Shown one piece after another: positions 6,028-12,812 of a stretch of 12,812 nt of DNA (its first letter is position 1; every line of letters starts with the position of its first letter). Where the stretch lies: the NCBI GenBank assembly GCA_004556395.1, contig SFHK01000068.1:1-12812 (forward strand), in the 5' to 3' direction. The notes below the pieces were generated by a model that made no database searches, was not told where the DNA came from, and worked only from the letters and a program-made list of their open reading frames with translations. Source of the DNA: Clostridiales bacterium. GTDB taxonomy: Bacteria > Bacillota > Clostridia > Christensenellales > Aristaeellaceae. Both the position numbers and the translations under genes were made by a program.

Positions 6028-7335
6028 TTACTTCCGGTGCGCCTGCTTCCAGCGGCGAATTTCCTCGACGCGCGCCTTCACGCGCCCTTCCAGCCCCTCC
6101 TCGGTCGGACGGTAATAGATTTTGCCCTCGAGGAAATCGGGCAGACAGGTCATGGAAGAGAGCTTTTCCTCGGTGTCGTGGGCGTATACATAGCCCTTGT
6201 TGTAGCCCAAATCCTTCATCAAGGGCGTGACGGCGTTTCGCAGCTGCATGGGCACCGGTTCGGCGAGCGCCTCGCGCGCGTCCTTCGCCGCGGTCTCATA
6301 GGCGACGTACAGCGAATTGGACTTTGGCGCGGCGGACAGGTACACGGCGATCTGCGTCAGATGCACGCTGCACTCGGGCATGCCCAGAAAATGACAGGCC
6401 TGATACGCCGCCACCGCCATTTCCAGCGCCCGCGGGTCGGCAAGGCCCACGTCCTCGCTGGCGAAGCGCACCAGACGGCGCGCAATGTATAAGGGATCCT
6501 CGCCGCCCTCCAGCATCCGCGCCAGCCAGTATACGGCCGCGTCCGGGTCGGAATTGCGCATGGACTTGTGCAGCGCCGAGATGAGGTTGTAGTGCTCCTC
6601 GCCCTTCTTATCATAAAGAAGCGATTTGCGCGACAGGCAGTCCTCCAGCGTCTCGCGCGTCACGCGTACGCCGGTCTTGGTCAATACGCCGTTCAGCACG
6701 GCCATTTCCAGTGTGGAAAGCGCGCTGCGCGCGTCGCCGTTTGCGAAGGCGGCGATGGCGTCCAGCGTGCCGTCCTCCATTTCCACACCCTGCCCGCCGA
6801 AGCCGCGCTCATCGGTCAGCGCGCGGACGAGCAGCGCGCGAAGGTCGCCCGCGTCCAGCGCCTTCAGCACGAACACGCGCATGCGCGAAAGCAGCGCGCC
6901 GTTGACCTCGAAGGACGGGTTTTCCGTCGTCGCGCCGATCAGCGTGATCGCGCCCTTCTCCACAAACGGCAGAAACGCGTCCTGCTGCGCCTTGTTGAAG
7001 CGGTGAATCTCGTCCACAAACACGATCGTGCGGCTGTGAAGCAGACTGCCCGCCTCGGCCTCCTGCATCACGGCGCGAATGTCCTTCACGCTGCCGGTCA
7101 CGGCGGAGAAATTCACAAAATTCGCGTTCGTGCGGTGCGCGATGATGTTCGCCAGCGTCGTCTTTCCCACGCCCGGCGGCCCCCAGAAGATCATGGAGGG
7201 CACCGCGTCGGCCTCGATCATGCGCCGAAGCGGCCGCCCGGGCGCGAGCAGCTGCGCCTGCCCGACAAACTCGTCCAGCGTCTCCGGCCGCATGCGCGCC
7301 GCCAGCGGCCGCGTGTCCATTCGCTCCGCGCTCAT
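6028..7335 (-). CDS. rarA: Replication-associated recombination protein A (RarA/MgsA) AAA+ ATPase
   Basis: AAA+ ATPase related to clamp-loader subunits and RuvB; acts at stalled replication forks and single-strand gaps. Seen in 435 residues: Walker A GPPGVGKT (52-59), Walker B IVFVDE (104-109), sensor-1 GATTENP (134-140), arginine-finger candidate R151 in LLSRMR, then the RarA-specific C-terminal tetramerisation region with DKKGEEHYNLISALHKSMR, DPDAAVYWLARML and NSLYVAY. Length matches the family. The ATG at 7335 was chosen over in-frame starts further upstream: it follows GGAGGAAGGGT and overlaps the stop of the GNAT gene as ATGA, which indicates translational coupling. Last gene of the galM-GNAT-rarA unit. 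No LexA box is visible near it. Confidence 0.96.
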   Translation of the reverse strand: MSAERMDTRPLAARMRPETLDEFVGQAQLLAPGRPLRRMIEADAVPSMIFWGPPGVGKTTLANIIAHRTNANFVNFSAVTGSVKDIRAVMQEAEAGSLLHSRTIVFVDEIHRFNKAQQDAFLPFVEKGAITLIGATTENPSFEVNGALLSRMRVFVLKALDAGDLRALLVRALTDERGFGGQGVEMEDGTLDAIAAFANGDARSALSTLEMAVLNGVLTKTGVRVTRETLEDCLSRKSLLYDKKGEEHYNLISALHKSMRNSDPDAAVYWLARMLEGGEDPLYIARRLVRFASEDVGLADPRALEMAVAAYQACHFLGMPECSVHLTQIAVYLSAAPKSNSLYVAYETAAKDAREALAEPVPMQLRNAVTPLMKDLGYNKGYVYAHDTEEKLSSMTCLPDFLEGKIYYRPTEEGLEGRVKARVEEIRRWKQAHRK

Positions 7336-7877
7336 ACCCTTCCTCCGGAAAACTCGCTTCGCAGAAGTCCCATCACAATCGCGTCCTGCGCATGTCCGTC
7401 GATGAACAGATCCTCGCGCAATATACCCTCCCGCCGGAAGCCCAGCCGCTCGTACAGCGAAATTGCGGGCGCGTTTTCCGCGGCGCAGCGAAGCCATACG
7501 CGATTCAGGTTCAGCGTGTCAAACGCGTAGGAAAGCAGAAGCGAAAGCCCCTCGAACGCCATGCCGCGCCCGCGCGCGCCGGGCATGAGCACCACGGCGA
7601 TTTCCGCCCTGCGCGCCACATTGTCGATCATCATCAGGTCGCACTGCCCGAGGTAGGCCATGCTTTCGCGGTCGGCGATCACAAAGCCCTCGCCGCCCAC
7701 GTCGCCGTCCAGCCGGCGTTCCAGCATGGTTTCCGTCTGCTCCCATGTCTGCGGCCTGCGAAAGGAGCCGCCCAGATAGCGCGTGGTCTCTCCGTCGTTG
7801 ATCCACGAGCGGATGGCCGACAGATCCTCGCGCCGGTATTCCCGCAGAACCACCGTTTTACCGATCATCCGTCCCAT
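7332..7877 (-). CDS. GNAT-family N-acetyltransferase (RimJ/RimL-like)
   Basis: Acetyl-CoA-dependent N-acetyltransferase of the acetyltransf_3/RimJ-RimL type; the substrate is unknown (protein N-terminus, amino sugar or small amine). Seen in 181 residues: the opening strand KTVVLREYRREDL, the acceptor-side region, the beta-4 strand AEIAVVLMP followed by the acetyl-CoA pyrophosphate loop GARGRGMAFEG (R/QxxGxG/A type), then NLNRVWLRCAAENAPAISLYERLGFRREGI, the classic C-terminal GNAT half. ATG 7877 has GGGAG eight bases upstream. It begins 30 bp after galM and overlaps rarA by four bases, so all three are probably one operon, although no functional link between the acetyltransferase and RarA is evident. 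Confidence 0.92.
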   Translation of the reverse strand: MGRMIGKTVVLREYRREDLSAIRSWINDGETTRYLGGSFRRPQTWEQTETMLERRLDGDVGGEGFVIADRESMAYLGQCDLMMIDNVARRAEIAVVLMPGARGRGMAFEGLSLLLSYAFDTLNLNRVWLRCAAENAPAISLYERLGFRREGILREDLFIDGHAQDAIVMGLLRSEFSGGRV

Positions 7878-7907
7878 TTTCGCGGCTCCCTTCGCTTGTT
7901 TTTATAC

Positions 7908-8990
7908 TTAAAGGGTTTCGAACTGATAGACCGTCGTGGAATCGAGCGGCCTGCCCGGCTCGATGGTCATCACGTCAAAGCCGTTTTCGCCCGCGTGATG
8001 CACGGAGTCCGGCGCGCACTGGGTTTCCAGGCACAGCGCCATACGCTTCTTATAATACCGGTGCTCGGCGGCGTTGTAGCGGTTCAGGAAGTTGCCGCTG
8101 TAGAACTGCACGCCGGGCATGTCGGTGAACACCTTCATCACGCGGCCGGTGCGCTCGTCGGTCACGCGCGCGGCGAGACGCAGCCCGTTTTCGTCCTTCT
8201 CGCCGGAGAGGATGAAGTTGTGGTCGTAGCCCTGTCCGTTCTTCAGCTGCTCGTTCTCCGCTTCCAGCGCGAGGCCGTCGGCGATCTTCACGGGCGCGCG
8301 CAGGTCGAACGGCGTGCCGGTCACGTCCGCGGTGCCGGTGGGAATGCTCTTTTCGTCGATGGTCGTGTAGCGGTCGGCGAAGATTTCAATCTTCTGGCGG
8401 CCGACCTCAGGCAGGCTCTTCATGCCGAAGCCCGCGAGGTTGAAATACGTGTGGTTGGTGGGGCTGGCGAAGCTGGGCTTGTCGGACTCGATGTGATAGT
8501 GAATGGACAGCGCGTTCGCGTCGGTGAAGGTATAGGTCACCGTCGCCTTCAGGTTGCCCGGGAAGCCGGTCTTTTCCTCCGGGAAGTCGCGCGTGAGCAC
8601 CAGTCTGCCCTCGGTTTCCGCTACTTCACAGGAAACGTCCCACAGCCCGGCGTGAAAGCCGAAGTCGCCGGAGTGCAGAAGCGTGGAGGAGCCCTCGTTG
8701 GGCGTGAACGCGTAGTGCGCGCCGCCGAAATCAAACGCCGCGCCCGCGATGCGGTTGCCCACCGGGCCGATCAGCGCGCCCAGATAGCCGTCGTTCTTCA
8801 CATACTGCTTCACGTCCCGGAAGCCGGCGACGACGCCGTCGACGCGGCCCTTCTTGTCCGGTACGCCGAGGGCGACCACCGCGCCCGAGTAATCGGTAAT
8901 GCGCACATACGCGCCCGACGCGTTGGTAAGCGTATAAAGGAAAGCGGAGCCGGCTCCGACGCGGCCGAAGGATTCAACATGCAGCTTCAT
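7908..8990 (-). CDS. galM: Aldose 1-epimerase (galactose mutarotase)
   Basis: Interconverts alpha and beta anomers of galactose or glucose, feeding the Leloir pathway; cytoplasmic beta-sandwich enzyme. Seen in 360 residues: GPVGNRI with substrate-binding N79-R80, LHSG with H106, NHTYFNL with catalytic acid H180, GYDHNF with D256, and LCLETQ with catalytic base E322. These align in order and spacing with the His/His/Asp/Glu set known for GalM. Family members usually read LHGG where this has LHSG. ATG 8990 has GGAGGAAG upstream at a normal distance. First gene of the galM-GNAT-rarA unit. No galK, galT or galE is in the window, so the symbol rests on family alone. Confidence 0.94.
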   Translation of the reverse strand: MKLHVESFGRVGAGSAFLYTLTNASGAYVRITDYSGAVVALGVPDKKGRVDGVVAGFRDVKQYVKNDGYLGALIGPVGNRIAGAAFDFGGAHYAFTPNEGSSTLLHSGDFGFHAGLWDVSCEVAETEGRLVLTRDFPEEKTGFPGNLKATVTYTFTDANALSIHYHIESDKPSFASPTNHTYFNLAGFGMKSLPEVGRQKIEIFADRYTTIDEKSIPTGTADVTGTPFDLRAPVKIADGLALEAENEQLKNGQGYDHNFILSGEKDENGLRLAARVTDERTGRVMKVFTDMPGVQFYSGNFLNRYNAAEHRYYKKRMALCLETQCAPDSVHHAGENGFDVMTIEPGRPLDSTTVYQFETL

Positions 8991-9079
8991 AGATTTTCTT
9001 CCTCCAATGTATATTCGTGGGACGCCGGCAGACGGAAGCGCACGGCTCCCGCCGCGGTTTTAGGGAAACCCATGCGCAT

Positions 9080-9108
9080 ATTATACGCAAATGTCCGCGA
9101 AAACGCAA
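9080..9108 (-). promoter_or_regulatory. Promoter of the galM-GNAT-rarA operon
   Basis: A perfect minus-strand -10 TATAAT (9085-9080) lies 17 bp from TTGCGT (9108-9103), which keeps the TTG of the -35. The start would be near 9073, giving a leader of about 80 nt. It is divergent from the NodB-like gene promoter, with about 20 bp between the two -35 boxes. Confidence 0.65.
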
Positions 9109-9129
9109 GGCGGTTTCTCCGTCAAACGC

Positions 9130-9158
9130 TTGACAGTTTGCATAAATACTGTTATTAT
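9130..9158 (+). promoter_or_regulatory. Promoter of the NodB-like gene
   Basis: TTGACA (9130-9135), 17-base spacer, TATTAT (9153-9158; five of six). The start would be near 9165, about 28 nt before the ATG at 9193. Confidence 0.82.
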
Positions 9159-9192
9159 ACAATTGATCTATGCGTATCCGGAGGAAATTCAT

Positions 9193-10068
9193 ATGGACAG
9201 CGGAAGGTTTGGGCCGATCCGACCCGAGGAAGCGCCTAAGAAAAGAAAACGGAAAATCGATTACAACCGCCTGACAACGGCGATTATGGTGCTGCTGATT
9301 ATCGTGCTTGTGGTCGCGATTCTGTGCTACAGGCAGTCACGGAAAAACGCCGAGCCGGAGATCATCAACAAGACGCCTGCGTTCATGGGCACGCCGGGCG
9401 TATCCGCGTCCGCCGCGCCCACCGCGAAGCCGGTCGCCGACCTGCGCCCGCAGCCCGCGGCGGAGGGATTTTTGCCGGTGTTCTATCAGGCGAACACGGA
9501 GGAGCTCGTCGTGGCCATCACCATCGACGAATGCGGCAGCGAAACCCAGATGAAGTCCATCCTCGCGTCCGCCGCCGAATATAACGCGCACCTGACGTTC
9601 TTCCCCACCGGCACCGAAATTGCCGCGAACGAAGAGCTGTGGGCGGCGGCGTTCTTAGGCGGTCACGAGATCGAGAACCACACGATGACGGGCGCGCGTC
9701 TGGCCGGACTGGACGCGGAGAGCCTGATCGGCGAAATCGACGGGCAGACCGACCTTGTCCGCGAGGTCATCGGCGCGGAATACGCGTCTCACTTCCTGCG
9801 CACCGACGACCTTGAGGACGATACCGACGCCGCGCTGCACGCGCTCCTTTCCGAGCGCGGCTATATGGGCATCGCGCGCTGGGCGCAGAAAACGCCCGCG
9901 AATTTCTCCTCTGTCGCGCCCGGACAGATTCTGTCCTACACCGCGTCGGACGCGAAGACCCTGAAAACCGTGATGCGCATCCTGAGCGAGAACGGCTACC
10001 GCATGGTGACGCTGAACGAACTATTTGCGTATCCAGAAAACATTGAAAGCACGGCGGAAATCGAATAG
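9193..10068 (+). CDS. Membrane-anchored polysaccharide deacetylase-like (NodB-fold) protein with degenerate motifs
   Basis: Protein of the CE4/NodB homology superfamily, whose active members remove N-acetyl groups from cell-wall sugars outside the membrane. Seen in 291 residues: a basic cytoplasmic head (KKRKRK), one membrane helix (about 28-46), a Pro/Ala-rich linker, then the fold core VVAITIDECGS (107-116) and HEIENHTMTGARL (158-170). Motif 1 reads TIDEC where the family has TFDDG. Motif 2 keeps H163 but has Gly where the second metal His of HxxxH is expected. Motif 3 keeps R203 but lacks the following Pro. Such losses suggest it does not catalyse ordinary zinc-dependent deacetylation. ATG 9193 follows GGAGG by eight bases; the longer open frame from 9091 runs through the promoter and was rejected. 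It has its own promoter and terminator. The fold call is fairly firm, the activity doubtful. Confidence 0.82.
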   Translation: MDSGRFGPIRPEEAPKKRKRKIDYNRLTTAIMVLLIIVLVVAILCYRQSRKNAEPEIINKTPAFMGTPGVSASAAPTAKPVADLRPQPAAEGFLPVFYQANTEELVVAITIDECGSETQMKSILASAAEYNAHLTFFPTGTEIAANEELWAAAFLGGHEIENHTMTGARLAGLDAESLIGEIDGQTDLVREVIGAEYASHFLRTDDLEDDTDAALHALLSERGYMGIARWAQKTPANFSSVAPGQILSYTASDAKTLKTVMRILSENGYRMVTLNELFAYPENIESTAEIE

Positions 10069-10092
10069 CGTGTGGATTTTCCGCGTCTTTTT
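10069..10092 (+). terminator. Intrinsic terminator after the NodB-like gene
   Basis: Directly after the TAG stop, GTGTGGA and TCCGCGT (10070-10076, 10080-10086) form a stem of seven pairs, including G-U wobbles, with a three-base loop, and run straight into TCTTTTT. Stem quality is modest, but position and T-tract fit. Confidence 0.55.
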
Positions 10093-10123
10093 GGCGTGGA
10101 GAGGTCGGGATTCCATGCAAATC

Positions 10124-10152
10124 TTGACAGGGCACACGAATAGAAGTATAAT
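10124..10152 (+). promoter_or_regulatory. Perfect consensus sigma-A promoter for the TSCPD cluster
   Basis: TTGACA (10124-10129), 17-base spacer, TATAAT (10147-10152): all twelve consensus positions match. The start would be near 10159, only about 24 nt before the TTG start codon, which suggests strong constitutive expression of the three-gene cluster. Confidence 0.9.
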
Positions 10153-10182
10153 TGACCCACTTGAATACGGAGGCGAATATTC

Positions 10183-10434
10183 TTGTACGTATACAACACG
10201 AAAATGACCTGCTCCAGCCAGATCAAAATTGAAATGGACGGCGACGTGATCCGCAAGGTTCAGTTCGTCGGCGGCTGCACCGGAAATACGCAGGGCGTGG
10301 CTCGTCTGGCCGAGGGACGCAACATCGATGAAGTGATTGCCCTGCTCAAGGGTATTCAGTGCCGCGGCGGCACCAGCTGCCCCGATCAGCTGGCGCGCGC
10401 GCTGGAAGAGATCAAGCAGAAGAGGTCGGCATGA
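10183..10434 (+). CDS. TSCPD domain-containing protein (TIGR03905 type)
   Basis: Small stand-alone protein of the TSCPD domain family, named for the motif also found at the C-terminus of B12-dependent ribonucleotide reductases. The free-standing form is widespread in Clostridia and has no established function. Seen in 83 residues: MYVYNTKMTCS opening, GGCTGN (30-35), and TSCPDQL (64-70). Four cysteines (C10, C32, C60, C66) could bind a metal or do redox chemistry. The start is TTG: GGAGG at 10169-10173 is nine bases upstream, and the reading from TTG gives the family's usual N-terminus; no ATG fits better. First gene after a perfect promoter. Its stop overlaps the next start as ATGA. Confidence 0.9.
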   Translation: MYVYNTKMTCSSQIKIEMDGDVIRKVQFVGGCTGNTQGVARLAEGRNIDEVIALLKGIQCRGGTSCPDQLARALEEIKQKRSA

Positions 10435-10826
10435 GTTTCTTTTCAAAGGGGACGGGCAGGGTGAACAGCTCCTTTGAGCGGCGCAGCCGTCCCGGCGGAG
10501 GAAGCTCCCGTTCCTACTCCGAGCAGGTGTCCGCGCCCGCGCATATGCGCGCGGAGAAGCGGCGGTTGCTTCTGCTGCTTCTGATTACGGTTGTTCTGCC
10601 GCCGGTGGGCGTCGCGTGTTTATGGCGCGGCGGCTTTTTGCGCATTCCCTACCGCGTGGCGGCGACGGCGCTGGCGTTCGTGCTGATGATCCTGTATTTC
10701 CACTGGATGATCCCCGAGAAAACGCCGGAGACCTATCAGCCCGGCATCATGAAACCGAGCGCCGTGACCGAATATTCCCCGTCCTCTTCGGGCGCGAGCG
10801 AGGACAACGGGTCCGGCGGGAACTGA
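10431..10826 (+). CDS. Small two-helix membrane protein, function unknown
   Basis: I do not recognise this family. The 131 residues have a Ser/Gly/Arg-rich head (1-45), a membrane helix at about 46-65 (Leu run, then ITVVLPPVGVACLW), a short loop with RIP, a second helix at about 74-94 ending in FHWMIPE, and a polar Ser-rich tail. Basic residues before helix 1 put the head inside by the positive-inside rule, so both ends should be cytoplasmic. The ATG at 10431 overlaps the TSCPD stop (ATGA) and has AGAGG five bases upstream; the frame opens earlier, but that part lies over the TSCPD gene. The zinc-ribbon/peptidoglycan-binding gene follows after 40 bp, so a shared envelope role is possible. Confidence 0.8.
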   Translation: MSFFSKGTGRVNSSFERRSRPGGGSSRSYSEQVSAPAHMRAEKRRLLLLLLITVVLPPVGVACLWRGGFLRIPYRVAATALAFVLMILYFHWMIPEKTPETYQPGIMKPSAVTEYSPSSSGASEDNGSGGN

Positions 10827-10866
10827 AGCCCCGCGCGAGGCCGATCTTGAACGAGGAGGGACAAAC

Positions 10867-12636
10867 ATGTTCTGCTCCAACTGTGGCAAAACCCTGAAAC
10901 CGGACGCAACCAGCTGCCCGAACTGCGGCGCGGTGGTGGGCGAAAGCCGTTTCGACGGCCATCCCTACACCGGCGCGCAGGTTCGCACGAAGCCGGGCGA
11001 GGCGGTGCGTCTGCCGGGGAACCACACGCGAACCACCTATATGGGCTCGAACGACAGCGAAAACGCGGACGTGGACGCGCGCACGACCTATCGCGCCACG
11101 AACGGCGGCGTGCCGTCCTACGACGAACCGAAGCGCGAGCCGCTTTACAACAGCGACGAAGCGCCCGCCTACGAAGAGGAGCCTTCGTACGGCGCGGAGC
11201 CCGACGAAGCGGCGGAGGAAACGTTTGACGAGCCGGCCGCGGGAGCGCCGGAGACGGAAGCCGCGTCCGCCGAGCCGCAGCCCGAGCCCGGAGCGGAGCC
11301 GAAGGCCGAAGCCGAGACAAAGGCGCGGCCCGAGCCCGAAAAGCCGTCCGGCGCGCGCCGCCGCCGTCCCGCAAAGCCCAAAAAGGAAGAAGCGGCCGAC
11401 GCGGAGGAAGAGGACGATCTTTCCGAGCTGCGCGCCCGCGATATTCAGCTGGAAGAGCGCGCCGGCATCAGCGAGGACGTTCGCCGCTACATGAGCGGTC
11501 TTCGCGACGACTACAACGCCAGGTCCCGCGCGTCGTCCGAGGACGAGCCCGCGGAAAAGAGCCGGAAAAAGAAAAAGGCGGGTTCGGCCTTCGGCTTCAT
11601 GCGCCGCGGCAAAAAGGAAGAAGGGAACTTCGATCTGGAGGAGGACGCGTTCGACACCTCCGACATTCCGGACGACGACGAGATTCCGAAGGATTCCCCG
11701 GAGGACTACGAAGCCGACTATGACGAAGCGGACGACGAGGGCGTGACCGATTTCACCGACGGCGAGGACATGACCGACGAGGAGGAAGAAGCCTTCCTCG
11801 ACCACGAGCAGCGCGAGCGCCGCAAAAAGGTGATGGGCTATCTGAAGTACGCCGTGGCGGCGCTTCTGATCGTCGGCGTCGTCGTGGGCGCCATCGTGGG
11901 CATCAGCTACATTCGCGGCAGCAGCCAGACCGCGCCCATCCCCGGCGTGACGATCAGCCTGTACGACGAGGGCATCGCGCTGATCAAGACCCGCGTGAGC
12001 GACGAGTATCAGCAGAAGATGCTGGCGCTGTATAACGTGAACGACATGAACAGCATGATGACGTTCTCCGCCGCCATTACCGCGGATCTGGACGGCATTC
12101 AGAACCTGCTGCCCGAGAACCCGGACATCAACGATCAGCGCTTCATCAGCGCGCTGTCCGCCATTCAGGAGGACGTGAACAACTGCCTGACCAACGATGT
12201 GCTGGCGCTGAGCGACACGAGCAGCACCGCATCCGAGAAGCAGCAGGCGTCCGTGGCGCGCTGGCAGATCGTGCGCCGCAAGGTGGAGCTTCTGCAGGGC
12301 ATGACCAGCTATAACCAGCTGGATAACGTGATCAAGGGCGAGCGCGTGGAGGTCATCGAGCAGACCACGCCCGAACCCGTCGTGCCGCAGGAAACGCCCG
12401 CGCCGTATACGACCCTGTCCAAGGGCTCCAAGGGCACCGAGGTAACCGAGCTTCAGACCCGACTGACCGAGCTGGGCTATATGAGCAGCACCATCGACGG
12501 TGACTTCGGCGGCAAGACCCGCACGGCCGTCCAGCTGTTCCAGCAGACCATCGGCCTTGAAGCCACCGGTATCGCCGACGTCGAGACTCAGACGCGTCTC
12601 TACGCCGACGACGCGCCCCGCTATACCAAAAAATAG
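10867..12636 (+). CDS. Zinc-ribbon / acidic linker / transmembrane / peptidoglycan-binding protein
   Basis: Probable bitopic membrane protein joining cytoplasm and cell wall; precise role unknown. Seen in 589 residues: an N-terminal zinc ribbon with C3, C6, C17 and C20 (CSNCG...CPNCG); a long low-complexity region to about 318, rich in Glu, Asp, Ala and Pro with Lys/Arg patches; one membrane helix at about 328-349 ending in YIR; an outside region of some 160 residues, predicted helical; and a C-terminal peptidoglycan-binding domain 1 (about 516-580) with KGSKGTEVTELQTRL, LGYM, IDGDFGGKTRTAVQLFQ and GIAD. No catalytic domain is present. ATG 10867 follows GAGGAGGG. Third gene of the TSCPD cluster. 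A wall-sensing or anchoring role is inference from the domain order. Confidence 0.9.
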   Translation: MFCSNCGKTLKPDATSCPNCGAVVGESRFDGHPYTGAQVRTKPGEAVRLPGNHTRTTYMGSNDSENADVDARTTYRATNGGVPSYDEPKREPLYNSDEAPAYEEEPSYGAEPDEAAEETFDEPAAGAPETEAASAEPQPEPGAEPKAEAETKARPEPEKPSGARRRRPAKPKKEEAADAEEEDDLSELRARDIQLEERAGISEDVRRYMSGLRDDYNARSRASSEDEPAEKSRKKKKAGSAFGFMRRGKKEEGNFDLEEDAFDTSDIPDDDEIPKDSPEDYEADYDEADDEGVTDFTDGEDMTDEEEEAFLDHEQRERRKKVMGYLKYAVAALLIVGVVVGAIVGISYIRGSSQTAPIPGVTISLYDEGIALIKTRVSDEYQQKMLALYNVNDMNSMMTFSAAITADLDGIQNLLPENPDINDQRFISALSAIQEDVNNCLTNDVLALSDTSSTASEKQQASVARWQIVRRKVELLQGMTSYNQLDNVIKGERVEVIEQTTPEPVVPQETPAPYTTLSKGSKGTEVTELQTRLTELGYMSSTIDGDFGGKTRTAVQLFQQTIGLEATGIADVETQTRLYADDAPRYTKK

Positions 12637-12653
12637 TCATTCCGACACTCTGT

Positions 12654-12684
12654 ATGGCCGCCCCGTAGCCGCGTGGGCGGCCAT
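12654..12684. terminator. 10-bp GC-rich hairpin after the zinc-ribbon gene
   Basis: ATGGCCGCCC (12654-12663) and GGGCGGCCAT (12675-12684) pair perfectly around 11 bases, beginning 18 bases after the stop codon. No T-run follows (CGTTACACG), so it is a candidate terminator or 3'-end stabiliser. A T-run comes only later, inside the repeat copy. Confidence 0.55.
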
Positions 12685-12692
12685 CGTTACAC

Positions 12693-12812
12693 GAAACCAG
12701 AGTTTCGCCAGAACAGCCCCTCGGGAGAGCTCGAGAGGGTGTGAACCCTCTCGACTTCCAATCGTTTCCAGCGACATGTGCGGTGGAAACGCGCTGATTT
12801 TTTCGGAGTGGG
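12693..12812. repeat. Fifth, dispersed copy of the hairpin repeat (runs to window end)
   Basis: CGAAACC, CCAGAACAGC, GGGAGAGC and the hairpin TCGAGAGGGT-GTGA-ACCCTCTCGA (12731-12754) reproduce the front half of the array units at 4195-4817. The next part (ACTTCCAATCGTTTCC) resembles unit 4 of that array. A second hairpin, CGTTTCCA/TGGAAACG (12763-12770, 12784-12791), stands where unit 4 has its own different hairpin. An alternative stem CAGCG/CGCTG (12769-12773, 12792-12796) overlaps it and is followed by ATTTTTT, so it could end plus-strand transcripts. The copy may continue beyond the window. Confidence 0.85.

Noticed and set aside
7336..7497. N-terminal extension of RarA to 7497
   Set aside because: It overlaps the GNAT gene; the ATG at 7335 has a ribosome site and begins at the usual family N-terminus.
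9091..9192. N-terminal extension of the NodB-like protein to 9091
   Set aside because: It lies over the -35 and -10 boxes; the ATG at 9193 has GGAGG eight bases upstream.
7392..9239. A 615-residue plus-strand frame opposite galM and the GNAT gene
   Set aside because: It mirrors two well-supported minus-strand genes; its length follows from high GC content.
10747..11805. A 352-residue minus-strand frame opposite the zinc-ribbon gene
   Set aside because: Its Leu/Arg/Gly/Val-rich content is the reverse of the acidic low-complexity region; no start signals.

Overview
The window looks like a chromosomal segment of a GC-rich Bacillota, most likely a gut-type Clostridia lineage. This rests on near-consensus sigma-A promoters (TTGACA-17-TATAAT), GGAGG ribosome binding sites before almost every gene, a Clostridia-type RecA, a LexA box of the Gram-positive CGAAC/GTTC kind, a stand-alone TSCPD-domain protein, and zinc-ribbon/peptidoglycan-binding membrane proteins. 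No rRNA, tRNA, CRISPR array, insertion sequence or phage gene was seen. The assignment to a class is inference from gene content.

Layout. (1) 1-1171, plus strand: a DUF4143-type AAA ATPase, cut by the window edge and less GC-rich than its neighbours. (2) 1226-4128, minus strand: an SGNH hydrolase that is frameshifted near its end (1226-1904), recA (1932-3041) with its own promoter and SOS box, and a GH18 glycosidase (3115-4128). A 13-bp inverted repeat at 1179-1215 separates this block from the convergent ATPase. (3) 4195-4817: about 620 bp of non-coding tandem repeats (four units of about 152 bp), each carrying a hairpin whose arms show compensatory changes. A fifth copy lies at 12693-12812. 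(4) 4820-5722, minus: a TIM-barrel sugar phosphate isomerase/epimerase-like protein, with a perfect consensus promoter about 200 nt upstream and a leader that can fold into a long hairpin and a possible pseudoknot. (5) 6028-8990, minus: a galM - GNAT acetyltransferase - rarA operon with an ATGA overlap between the last two genes. (6) 9193-12636, plus: a membrane-anchored NodB-like protein with a degenerate active site, then its own-promoter cluster TSCPD protein (TTG start) - two-helix membrane protein - zinc-ribbon/TM/peptidoglycan-binding protein.

How the genes fit together: recA and rarA both serve replication-fork and recombinational repair but lie in separate operons, and only recA shows an SOS box. 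The sugar genes (GH18, isomerase-like, galM) suggest carbohydrate use but do not form one pathway. The plus-strand genes from 9193 encode envelope-associated proteins. The least explained parts are the repeat family, the structured leader before the isomerase, and the degenerate or unassigned membrane proteins.
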